Of a DNA stretch of 18,093 bases, positions 7,559-14,184 are shown piece by piece (positions within the stretch are counted from its first letter, which is position 1; each line of letters begins with the position of its first letter). Made by a program: the position numbers and the translations under genes. A model generated the notes under the pieces. It was not told the origin of the DNA. It saw only the letters and a list, made by a program, of their open reading frames with translations, and made no database searches. The stretch is from Vulcanimicrobiota bacterium. GTDB lineage: Bacteria; Eremiobacterota; Eremiobacteria; Baltobacterales; Baltobacteraceae. The stretch is taken from NCBI GenBank assembly GCA_030042755.1, contig JASHZC010000289.1:1-18093 (forward strand), given 5' to 3'.

Positions 7559-9125
7559 TGCTATCATCATCGGCGGCGGACACAACGGTTTGGTCACCGC
7601 CTGTTACCTTGCGCGCGCGAAATGGAAGGTGTTGGTACTCGAGCGCCGCTCCATCGTCGGCGGCGCGTGCGTTACCGAGGAGACGTTCCCCGGTTTCAAA
7701 GTCTCGACCGCGGCGTACGTGAACAGCCTCTTTCGCCCCGAGATCGTGCGCGATCTCGATTTAAAGCGTTACGGTTTCGAAGCCATCGAACGCGACCCGG
7801 CATCGTTCACGCCATTTCTCGACGGCCGTTACCTCATGCTTGGCCGAGGTATCGAGCGCGACGCCCAAGAGATCGGCAAATTCAGCCGGCGCGATGCGGA
7901 GGCATATCCAAAATACGAAGCAATGCTCGAACGCGTTGCTTCCGTGATCGAACCGACGTTGACGCAGATTCCTCCCAACGTGCTGCGTCCGGTTCTTGGG
8001 GATCTCGTGACCATGGGCAAGATGGGTCGTGCCATGCAAAAAATGGGGCCCAACATGAACGAAGCAATCGAGATGCTGACGGGAGCGGCGCGTCCGATTC
8101 TCGATCGCTGGTTCGAAAGCGACGAGCTGAAAGGCACGCTTGCAACCGACGCAATCATCGGCGCATTCATGGCGCCGTCGATGCCGGGCACTGCCTACGT
8201 GCTCTTCCATCACGTCATGGGAGAAACGAACGGGAAGAAGGGTGTCTGGGCCTACATGCGCGGCGGCATGGGCGGACTCACGCAAGCGCTGGCGAGCGCG
8301 GCAAAAGATCTCGGCGCCGAAATTCAAACCGACGCGGAAGTCGTAAAAATCCTTACGAACAACGGCGCTGCAACCGGCGTTGCGCTTGCGAACGGGCGAG
8401 AGTATCGCGCGAAAAAGGTCGCAAGCGGCGTCGACATGCACCTGACGTTCGAACGCTTCATCGATCCGTCCACGCTTCCGCCCGAGTTTCGCGAAGCGGT
8501 CGGACGCATCGCGTACGACAGCGCATCGGTGAAGATCAATGTGGCGCTCGACCGGTTACCGAGCTTCACGGCGCTACCCGGTCACGAACCTGGCCCGCAG
8601 CATCACGGCACCGTGCATTTCTGCCCGGATCAGGATTTCATCGAACGCGCTTACGACGATGCAAAATATGGCCGGCCCTCGCTAGAGCCGGTGGTGGAGT
8701 GCTGCCTTCCGTCTTCCCTCGACTCGACGGTAGCGCCGCCGGGCAAACACTTGATGTCGATGTTCGTGCAGTATGCGCCATACACGCTCAAAGACGGGCC
8801 ATGGACGCAGACCGTCAAGGACGATTTTGCAGATCGCTGTTTTGCAATCGTCGAGCAGCATGCCCCCGGCTTCACGGCGTCGGTGCTCGATCGCCAAATC
8901 CTGAGCCCCGTCGACATCGAAGCAACGTTTGGATTGACCGGAGGCAACATCTTCCAGGGAACGATGCCCCCGCACAACCTGTATCTTTTCCGGCCGGTGC
9001 CCGGTTACGCAGACTATAAGACGCCGGTAAAACATCTGTACATGTGCGGTTCGGCAGCGCATCCGGGTGGCGGCGTCATGGGCGCGCCGGGATGGAACGC
9101 CGCGCGTGTCATGCTTCGTGGATGA
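7539..9125 (+). CDS. COG1233-type FAD-dependent oxidoreductase (PYROXD2/phytoene-desaturase-like)
   Basis: This 528-residue flavoprotein has an N-terminal dinucleotide-binding motif IIGGGHNGLVTACYLAR at 10-26, and VLERRSIVGGACVTEE follows the second strand. The C-terminal MCGSAAHPGGGVMGAPGWN (about 502-520) is the second FAD-contact segment typical of the phytoene-desaturase/PYROXD2 group. The group contains carotenoid desaturases and many enzymes of unknown substrate. No carotenoid genes are adjacent, so a role in the local amine pathway is more plausible, but this is an inference. The start is placed at ATG 7539, overlapping the permease gene by 20 bases. No good ribosome site precedes it, and in-frame GTG 7530 is an alternative. 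Its stop overlaps the next start as ATGA. Confidence 0.82.
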   Translation: MQSTTYDAIIIGGGHNGLVTACYLARAKWKVLVLERRSIVGGACVTEETFPGFKVSTAAYVNSLFRPEIVRDLDLKRYGFEAIERDPASFTPFLDGRYLMLGRGIERDAQEIGKFSRRDAEAYPKYEAMLERVASVIEPTLTQIPPNVLRPVLGDLVTMGKMGRAMQKMGPNMNEAIEMLTGAARPILDRWFESDELKGTLATDAIIGAFMAPSMPGTAYVLFHHVMGETNGKKGVWAYMRGGMGGLTQALASAAKDLGAEIQTDAEVVKILTNNGAATGVALANGREYRAKKVASGVDMHLTFERFIDPSTLPPEFREAVGRIAYDSASVKINVALDRLPSFTALPGHEPGPQHHGTVHFCPDQDFIERAYDDAKYGRPSLEPVVECCLPSSLDSTVAPPGKHLMSMFVQYAPYTLKDGPWTQTVKDDFADRCFAIVEQHAPGFTASVLDRQILSPVDIEATFGLTGGNIFQGTMPPHNLYLFRPVPGYADYKTPVKHLYMCGSAAHPGGGVMGAPGWNAARVMLRG

Positions 9126-9922
9126 GGGTGATGAATTCAACGCTGACGACGCACACATTCGACGACGGCGCAACGACCACGGTGGAGCAATGGGGCGAAC
9201 GGGGCCCGGTCGTCCTTTGCGTACACGGCATGACGAGCTCGCGCAAAGCCTGGTATCGCTTGGCGCAGCATCTCTCCGACCGCTACCGCGTGGTCGCCTA
9301 CGACCAGCGCGGACACGGCGACAGCGCGGCTATCATCGGACCGATGTCGCTCGAACGGGGCGTACGGGATTTGCAGAGCGTCGCCAACTCCGTCGGAGCA
9401 GAGATCTTGGTCGGACATTCGTGGGGCGGTGCGGTCGTGATTCGCGGAGGTCTTCGCGTGGATGCAAGCGCCATCGCCGCAATCGATCCGATGATCCTGC
9501 AAGTCGACGATCGATGGTACGCCGAGTACATCGAAGAGCTTGACGAGACGTTCGCGCTGGTCGGCGACGCGCGAGATACGCGCATCCGCGAAGATTATTC
9601 GGAGTGGCATCCCGACGACGTCGCCGGAAAGGTGCACGCGGTACACGCGATGACCACAGCGCCGATCGCGGGCTTACGCGACGCGAACCGCGATGGGCGT
9701 TGGGATCTTCGCGCGGAAATCGCGGCCTATCCCAAACCGCTCCTCTTGGTCATGGCCGGCCGCGATGGATCGATCGTGCCCGAGTCCGCAATCGACGAGG
9801 TCACCGCGCACCATTCCTCGAGCGTGAAGATCGTGACGCTCGAGGACCAAGGACACAATCTCTACCGAACCGCTTTCGAACGATTTGCGAGCGCTTTGGA
9901 TGAGTTTCTCGCGGAGCATTAG
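9122..9922 (+). CDS. Alpha/beta hydrolase fold protein
   Basis: This protein has 266 residues from ATG 9122 (ATGA overlap with the preceding stop), or 263 from ATG 9131. Numbered from the second start, the fold shows the oxyanion-hole strand LCVHGMTSSRKAW (29-41), YDQRGHGDS (57-65), the nucleophile elbow VGHSWGG with S97, the acid D212 in MAGRDGSIVP, and the catalytic histidine H242 in DQGHNLYR. The triad is complete, so the protein should be an active hydrolase of an ester, amide or C-C bond. The sequence does not identify the substrate. It is the last gene of the rightward operon, and it could release the amine from a conjugate or hydrolyse an oxidation product; that is conjecture. Neither start has a well-spaced ribosome site. 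Confidence 0.82.
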   Translation: MRVMNSTLTTHTFDDGATTTVEQWGERGPVVLCVHGMTSSRKAWYRLAQHLSDRYRVVAYDQRGHGDSAAIIGPMSLERGVRDLQSVANSVGAEILVGHSWGGAVVIRGGLRVDASAIAAIDPMILQVDDRWYAEYIEELDETFALVGDARDTRIREDYSEWHPDDVAGKVHAVHAMTTAPIAGLRDANRDGRWDLRAEIAAYPKPLLLVMAGRDGSIVPESAIDEVTAHHSSSVKIVTLEDQGHNLYRTAFERFASALDEFLAEH

Positions 9923-9941
9923 GGCCTGTTAACAGGCCCTA
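9920..9941 (+). terminator. Palindrome overlapping the stop codon, possible operon terminator
   Basis: AGGGCCTGTT and AACAGGCCCT abut as a perfect 20-bp palindrome, extended to 22 bp by a flanking T/A pair. The first three bases are the TAG stop of the hydrolase gene. There is no T-run after it, so an intrinsic terminator is only one reading. A protein-binding palindrome or an RNA 3'-end stabiliser are others. Confidence 0.45.
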
Positions 9942-9981
9942 GCGGCGGAAAGTGAAGCTCGACCGCTTAATAGACCGGTGC

Positions 9982-10057
9982 GCCGGCGTAGCTCAGAGGT
10001 CAGAGCTCCCGCCTTGTAAGCGGGGGGTCGTGAGTTCGATTCTCACCGCCGGCTCCA
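9982..10057 (+). tRNA. tRNA-Thr (anticodon UGU)
   Basis: The full cloverleaf can be folded by eye. The acceptor is GCCGGCG/CGCCGGC (9982-9988 with 10047-10053). The D stem is GCTC/GAGC. The anticodon stem is CCCGC/GCGGG around loop CTTGTAA, with TGT at 10015-10017. There is a five-base variable loop, and the T stem GTGAG/CTCAC encloses TTCGATT. The 3' CCA is encoded (10055-10057) after discriminator T10054. UGU reads ACA and related threonine codons. Confidence 0.95.
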
Positions 10058-10088
10058 TCCCGCTCGATTCGAAACGAACGAAGGCATC

Positions 10089-10436
10089 GTGCAACCCGTA
10101 AAACCCAAATGGCTCGAGAGCGGACTCGTGCTCGTCTGCGAGCGCTGTTTCAAAGAACGCATTCCCGAAGAAGCTCCGGAAGTGGCCGAGCGCATCGGCG
10201 ATTTTAACCTGCGCGACTGGCTCAAAGCGGAGCTGAAATCGCACGGCGAGTGGGGACCGGTCCGCGTCATTTCAACGAGTTGTATGGACGTCTGCGCTCT
10301 AGGCAAGGTGACGGTCTGCCTCGACCCAAAAAATGGCGACCCTCCGCGGGTATTCACCGTCGATCCGGTCCAGGAGCGTAACGAGGTATACCGCTTGGTC
10401 GTCGACACGATGGGCAGGAAAGCGCCAAAACCGTAA
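10089..10436 (+). CDS. Small thioredoxin-like [2Fe-2S] ferredoxin-type protein
   Basis: This 115-residue protein starts at GTG, with AAGG at 10081-10084 as a modest ribosome site. It carries C17-x2-C20 (VCERC), C65-x3-C69 (SCMDVCALGKVTVC) and an additional C77. A leading cysteine pair plus a C-x3-C followed by a hydrophobic strand resembles thioredoxin-like [2Fe-2S] ferredoxins such as the Aquifex/Azotobacter type and the NuoE cluster domain. Iron-sulfur binding is inferred from this pattern. It lies 31 bases after the tRNA-Thr gene and 26 bases before the binding-protein gene. Its partner is unknown. A role as electron carrier for the nearby Rieske oxygenases is possible but unsupported by operon structure. 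Confidence 0.65.
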   Translation: MQPVKPKWLESGLVLVCERCFKERIPEEAPEVAERIGDFNLRDWLKAELKSHGEWGPVRVISTSCMDVCALGKVTVCLDPKNGDPPRVFTVDPVQERNEVYRLVVDTMGRKAPKP

Positions 10437-10462
10437 AGGCTGATGCTGCTTACACCGATGTT

Positions 10463-11224
10463 ATGGGTGTGAAGCAAGCAGTCTACGCGGCGATTTTCGC
10501 ACTGATCGCCGCCCTACCCGCAGCAGCCTCGTCCCCTGTAAACGTTGGCGGCACAACGAACCTCGCACCCCTTCTTGCCAAGGCCGCGGCGCAATATCAA
10601 AGTGCGAACGCCGGCTCGCGCATCGACGTCAAGGGCAGCAGCTCGGGCGCCGGAATAGCCGCACTCAAAGCGCACCAGATCGACGTCGCCATGTCCGACG
10701 TCGCCGTTGCCGATCCGGATTTTGACGACGCGGTCATCGGCGTCGTTGGGTTCGCCTTCATCGCCGGGCCCAACGCAGGAGTCACAAATCTGACGCGCGC
10801 GCAAGTGCAGGCGATCTATTCCGGCAAGTTCACGAACTGGAAACAGCTCGGCGGAAACGATCAGAAGATCGTCCTGATCGGACGCGACATCGGCACCGGA
10901 ACGCGCTTCGTGTTCGAAGCGAAGATCGCCAAGACACTGGTTCCCATGCAGATCACTCCGACGGCCGACGCCGATTTCAAGGCGACGGCGCAAACGCCCG
11001 GAGCGCTTTCGTACGTCGCGAGCTACTTCGTCGGCGATCATCAGAACATGGTACTGAATTACGAGGGCGTGGCGCCGACGCCGGACAACATCCGGAATCA
11101 CGTCTACTCGTTCTCGACGGACGAACATCTCTACACGCTGCGGACTGCCGGGCCGGACGTTTCGGCGTTCGTTCAATACGTCAAGAACGACCGCGCGCTT
11201 TTAACCGCGTACGGCGTGTACTAG
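10463..11224 (+). CDS. PstS-like periplasmic phosphate-binding protein (orphan)
   Basis: This 253-residue exported protein has a signal peptide at about 1-23 (basic start MGVK, hydrophobic core, AAAS cleavage region). The mature part follows the PstS/PBP-like fold: VNVGGTTNLAPLLAKAAAQY at the start, GSSSGAGIAALKAHQIDVAMSD with the serine-rich anion-binding loop, YSGKFTNWKQLGG, and GRDIGTGTRFVFE as the second ligand loop. Relatives deliver phosphate to a PstCAB ABC transporter or act as sensors. No permease or ATPase genes follow, so it is an orphan here. It lacks an N-terminal lipobox cysteine, so it is probably soluble. It is followed by a strong hairpin terminator. The ATG has no clear ribosome site, and GTG 10469 is a nearby alternative. 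Confidence 0.8.
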   Translation: MGVKQAVYAAIFALIAALPAAASSPVNVGGTTNLAPLLAKAAAQYQSANAGSRIDVKGSSSGAGIAALKAHQIDVAMSDVAVADPDFDDAVIGVVGFAFIAGPNAGVTNLTRAQVQAIYSGKFTNWKQLGGNDQKIVLIGRDIGTGTRFVFEAKIAKTLVPMQITPTADADFKATAQTPGALSYVASYFVGDHQNMVLNYEGVAPTPDNIRNHVYSFSTDEHLYTLRTAGPDVSAFVQYVKNDRALLTAYGVY

Positions 11225-11230
11225 AAACGA

Positions 11231-11256
11231 GAGAGGCTCGCGTCTGCGAGCCTCTC
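11231..11256. terminator. Bidirectional terminator hairpin between convergent genes
   Basis: GAGAGGCTCGC and GCGAGCCTCTC form a perfect 11-bp stem with a GTCT loop, seven bases after the binding-protein stop and eight bases before the sigma-factor stop. T-tracts are short on both sides (CTTCC on plus, GTTTC on minus). The position between convergent genes strongly suggests a shared terminator. Confidence 0.8.
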
Positions 11257-11263
11257 CTTCCGA

Positions 11264-11911
11264 TCACTGGAACTCGAATTCCGCCAAGTTCTTTTCGATC
11301 TTCCGTTTGACGCGCTGCAGCGCGTTATCGATCGATTTCACGTGGCGCCCGAGATCGCGCGCCATCTCCTGATAGCTCTTGCCTTCGAGATACGATTCGA
11401 GTACCTGAGATTCGAGCTCGGAGAGATTCTGCCGAATCCGCTGACGAATGTCGTCCGAAACTTCCTGCGTGACCACGAGTTCCTCGGGGTCGGAAGTCTT
11501 TTGTGACGCCATGACGTCGAGTAGCGTGCGCTCGCTGTCTTCGTCGTAGATTGGCTTGTTCAGTGAGATGTATTGGTTGAGCGGGATGTGCTTCTGCCGC
11601 GTCGCAGTCTTGATCGCGGTGATTATCTGACGCGTGATGCAGAGCTCCGCAAACGCGCGGAAGCTCGAGAGCTTGTCGGCCTTAAAATCGCGGACGGCCT
11701 TATAGAGGCCGATCATACCTTCTTGGATGATGTCCTCGCGGTCCGCCCCGATCAGGAAGTAGCTCTTTGCTTTGATTCGGACGAAGTTTTTGTATTTGTT
11801 TAGCAGGTATTCCATCGCCAGGTTATCGCCCGATTTTGCGATGGCAACGAGATCTTCGTCCGCCCTCTCGTTGTATTCCAAACCATCCGTCGCTGGATGG
11901 GTCATAGCCAT
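11264..11911 (-). CDS. sigH: RNA polymerase sigma factor of the SigH/Spo0H type
   Basis: This 215-residue sigma-70-family protein is very close to Bacillus SigH over region 2. DIIQEGMIGLYKAVRDF (60-76) and LSSFRAFAELCITRQIITAI (81-100) are the -10 recognition and core-binding parts, followed by KTATRQKHIPLNQYISLNKP. Region 4 (about 160-208) contains the helix-turn-helix SYQEMARDLGRHVKSIDNAL. SigH in Firmicutes drives transition-state, competence and sporulation genes. In this organism its regulon is unknown, and no sporulation genes are visible. Orthology is supported by position: it is the last gene after cysE, cysS and rlmB, as in Bacillus. It has its own strong promoter with a structured leader. 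ATG 11911 and ATG 11905 are both possible starts. Confidence 0.9.
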   Translation of the reverse strand: MAMTHPATDGLEYNERADEDLVAIAKSGDNLAMEYLLNKYKNFVRIKAKSYFLIGADREDIIQEGMIGLYKAVRDFKADKLSSFRAFAELCITRQIITAIKTATRQKHIPLNQYISLNKPIYDEDSERTLLDVMASQKTSDPEELVVTQEVSDDIRQRIRQNLSELESQVLESYLEGKSYQEMARDLGRHVKSIDNALQRVKRKIEKNLAEFEFQ

Positions 11912-11934
11912 AGTCGTTCTTGCCTTCGTTGGTC

Positions 11935-11981
11935 GATGTGCCGCAAAACGCGGGCCGGAGCCTCATTCGGCGCGGCACATC
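11935..11981 (-). promoter_or_regulatory. 5'-terminal stem-loop in the sigH leader
   Basis: GATGTGCCGC (11935-11944) and GCGGCACATC (11972-11981) form a perfect 10-bp inverted repeat with a 27-base loop. The predicted transcription start for the promoter at 11988-12017 falls at 11981-11982, so the stem would be the very 5' end of the sigH mRNA, about 25 bases before the ATG. Such 5' stems often protect mRNA or modulate translation. The function here is inferred. Confidence 0.55.
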
Positions 11982-11987
11982 CACGTG

Positions 11988-12017
11988 ATTATAGGAAGGT
12001 GCTCCTCCTCTCGTCAA
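11988..12017 (-). promoter_or_regulatory. Sigma-70-type promoter of sigH
   Basis: On the minus strand, TTGACG (12017-12012) and TATAAT (11993-11988) are separated by 18 bp. That is five of six and six of six matches to the housekeeping consensus. The -35 overlaps the last codon and stop of rlmB. The sigma gene can thus be transcribed independently of the cys-rlmB genes upstream. Confidence 0.8.
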
Positions 12018-12733
12018 TGCCTTCTTTGGCGGAGAACCTCGTAAAGAAGGACGCCGGCTGCTACGGAAGCGTTGAGCGATTCCGTCTTCCCTTGGAGCGG
12101 GATGCTGACCAAGTAATCGCATTCCCGGCGGACGAGTGGGGCAAGTCCGGACCCCTCCGCCCCGATCACCAGGGCCAGGTCCCGGTCGAAGTCGGCCTGC
12201 GTCATTGGCACCGAATCGGCCCCGGCCGTCGCACCCGCCACCCAGATTCCGGCCTTCTTGAGCGCTCGGATCGCCTCGTTCACATTGCTCACGCGAACGA
12301 TCGGGAGGTAGCCCGTGGCGCCTGCGGCAGCCTTACGGACGGTCGCATTGACACCTGCCGATCGGCGCTCCGGCAAGACAACCGCATCGGCCCCCACACA
12401 TTCGGCCGTGCGAATGATCGCGCCGACGTTGTGAGGGTCGGTCAGGTGATCGAGAATCACGAACAGCGCGTGCCCGGTCTTTCGCGAGCCCATGACGTCG
12501 GCCAGACTCGCGTATTCGAACGGCGGTGCGATCGCGACGACCCCCTGATGCGTCTTGAACGGGAGCTGCGCGAAAAACGCCCGTCCTTCGAACCGCACCG
12601 GAATCGACCGTTCTTTTGCCTGCGCTAGGATCTTGCGGAGTAGTGGATCGCGTTTGCGATCTTCCGAAACGTGAATCGCGCGCAACTCGTCGCCGGCCAC
12701 GAGCGCTTCTTCGACGACGTGAATGCCGTACAT
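12014..12733 (-). CDS. rlmB: 23S rRNA (guanosine-2'-O)-methyltransferase RlmB, SpoU/TrmH family
   Basis: This 239-residue protein starts at ATG 12733 (MYGIHVVEEAL), which aligns with the start of known RlmB proteins. Codons upstream are open to 12814 but lie inside cysS. The N-terminal substrate-binding domain is followed by the knotted SPOUT fold, with motif 1 DPHNVGAIIRTAE (99-111), motif 2 IGAEGSGL (190-197) and motif 3 IPLQGKTESLNASVAAG (211-227). RlmB methylates G2251 (E. coli numbering) in the peptidyl-transferase P loop of 23S rRNA, using S-adenosylmethionine. The gene follows cysS by 23 bases, the order found in Bacillus without the intervening mrnC. Confidence 0.9.
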   Translation of the reverse strand: MYGIHVVEEALVAGDELRAIHVSEDRKRDPLLRKILAQAKERSIPVRFEGRAFFAQLPFKTHQGVVAIAPPFEYASLADVMGSRKTGHALFVILDHLTDPHNVGAIIRTAECVGADAVVLPERRSAGVNATVRKAAAGATGYLPIVRVSNVNEAIRALKKAGIWVAGATAGADSVPMTQADFDRDLALVIGAEGSGLAPLVRRECDYLVSIPLQGKTESLNASVAAGVLLYEVLRQRRH

Positions 12734-12756
12734 GACGTCGTCGAAATCGAGGCGCC

Positions 12757-14184
12757 TTACTCGGCGAGCGTCCACGTCGTTCCGTCTTTCGAATCCTTGA
12801 TCGCGACGCCACACGCCGCCAGTGCGTCGCGCAATCGATCCGACGATGCCCAGTCTTTATTCGCGCGCGCACGCGCTCGCGCATCGATGACTTTGGCGAT
12901 AGCTTCGTCCGCGCTACCGCCATCGATCGAAACCAAATCGCCGAGATGCGCGCGCAAGCGGTTCACGAAGTCCGGCGGGAGCGAACGTTCGGGCTCCCGC
13001 AACCAGTTCTCACTCGGTTCGACTCCAAGCAGCCAGAGCGCGCGTTCGAATTCCTCACGCGTTCCCGGCTGCGGCGACCACTGCAAAAGCTCGGCGAGCG
13101 CTACCGACGTGTTCATGTCCTCGTCCAGCGCGCGTTCGATTCGCTCGATCAATCCGCTCGAAGACGAGGAAGCTGCCGGTAATGCGAGCAACGAGCGGTA
13201 CGTCTTCTTCAATCGTTCGAGCGTCGCGTACGACGCTCCGAGCGAGTCCTCGGTGAAGTTCATGACCTTGCTATAGCCGGTACTAAGAAACGTCAACCGA
13301 ACGGCTTGCGGATCGTGACGAGCGAGCAGATCGGAGAGCGGTTCGAAATTGCCGAGCGACTTCGACATCTTCCGCCCATCGAAGTTGAGCAAGCCGCCAT
13401 GCAGCCAAAAGTTCGCCATCGGCGGATGCGCCATGAGTGGTTCGCTCTGCGCGATCTCATTCTCGTGATGCGGAAAAATCAAATCCGCTCCGCCGCCATG
13501 AATGTCGAAGCCTTCTCCATCTGGATCGAGCAGCGCGCGGGCCATCGCCGAACATTCGATGTGCCATCCGGGTCGCCCGTCGCCGTATGGTTCGAACGGC
13601 CACTTCGGCTCCAGGGGTTTGGCAAACTTCCAGAGCGCGAAATCGAGCGGATCGTCTTTGTTTTCTCCGACTTCGATGCGCGCGCCGGCTTCCAGCTCGT
13701 CGACGTTGCGATTGCTCAGTTTTCCATATCGCGGAAAGCTGCTCACGCGGTAATAGATTCCGTCTTCTACGACGTACGCGCTGCCGGCCTCGATCAGATC
13801 GACGATCATCTCTTGGATCTGGGAAATGTATTGCGTCGCGTACGGCTCGGCATCGTACTCCATCACGCCGAGCTTGCGCATCGATTCCTTGAAGCTCGCA
13901 TAGTACCCCGAAACGATCGCGCGCCAGTCTTCGCCGGTCTCACGCGCCCGATTGATGCTGCGATCGTCGATGTCGGTTACATTTTGCACGTACCTGACGG
14001 CGTAGCCGCGGTGAATCAGATATCGGCGCAGGAGATCGAAAAACAAAAAGGAGCGAGCGTGCCCGAGATGCGCGTCGGCCGACGGCGTAAGACCGCACAC
14101 GTATATGCGCACCTCGTTGCCGTGCAACGGAACGAACTCGTCGAGCGATCGCGTGCGTGTGTTGTAGAGCTTCAAATGACCCAC
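12757..14184 (-). CDS. cysS: Cysteinyl-tRNA synthetase
   Basis: This 475-residue class I aminoacyl-tRNA synthetase charges cysteine onto tRNA-Cys. The ATP signature is HLGH (39-42) in the position of HIGH, and the second signature is KMSKS (272-276). The cysteine-discriminating zinc ligands are C30 (YVCGLT), C211 (WHIECS), H239 and E243 (PHHENE). FDIHGGGADLIFPHHENE is diagnostic for the family. The GTG start lies inside the end of cysE (13-base overlap), so the two are likely translationally coupled. This joins cysteine synthesis to its use in translation. The C-terminal anticodon region is of ordinary length for the family. Confidence 0.96.
   Translation of the reverse strand: MGHLKLYNTRTRSLDEFVPLHGNEVRIYVCGLTPSADAHLGHARSFLFFDLLRRYLIHRGYAVRYVQNVTDIDDRSINRARETGEDWRAIVSGYYASFKESMRKLGVMEYDAEPYATQYISQIQEMIVDLIEAGSAYVVEDGIYYRVSSFPRYGKLSNRNVDELEAGARIEVGENKDDPLDFALWKFAKPLEPKWPFEPYGDGRPGWHIECSAMARALLDPDGEGFDIHGGGADLIFPHHENEIAQSEPLMAHPPMANFWLHGGLLNFDGRKMSKSLGNFEPLSDLLARHDPQAVRLTFLSTGYSKVMNFTEDSLGASYATLERLKKTYRSLLALPAASSSSSGLIERIERALDEDMNTSVALAELLQWSPQPGTREEFERALWLLGVEPSENWLREPERSLPPDFVNRLRAHLGDLVSIDGGSADEAIAKVIDARARARANKDWASSDRLRDALAACGVAIKDSKDGTTWTLAE

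Noticed and set aside
7622..9019. Alternative plus-strand frame of 465 codons in the COG1233 gene
   Set aside because: Overlaps entirely with a recognisable flavoprotein and translates to Arg/Ser/His-rich sequence.
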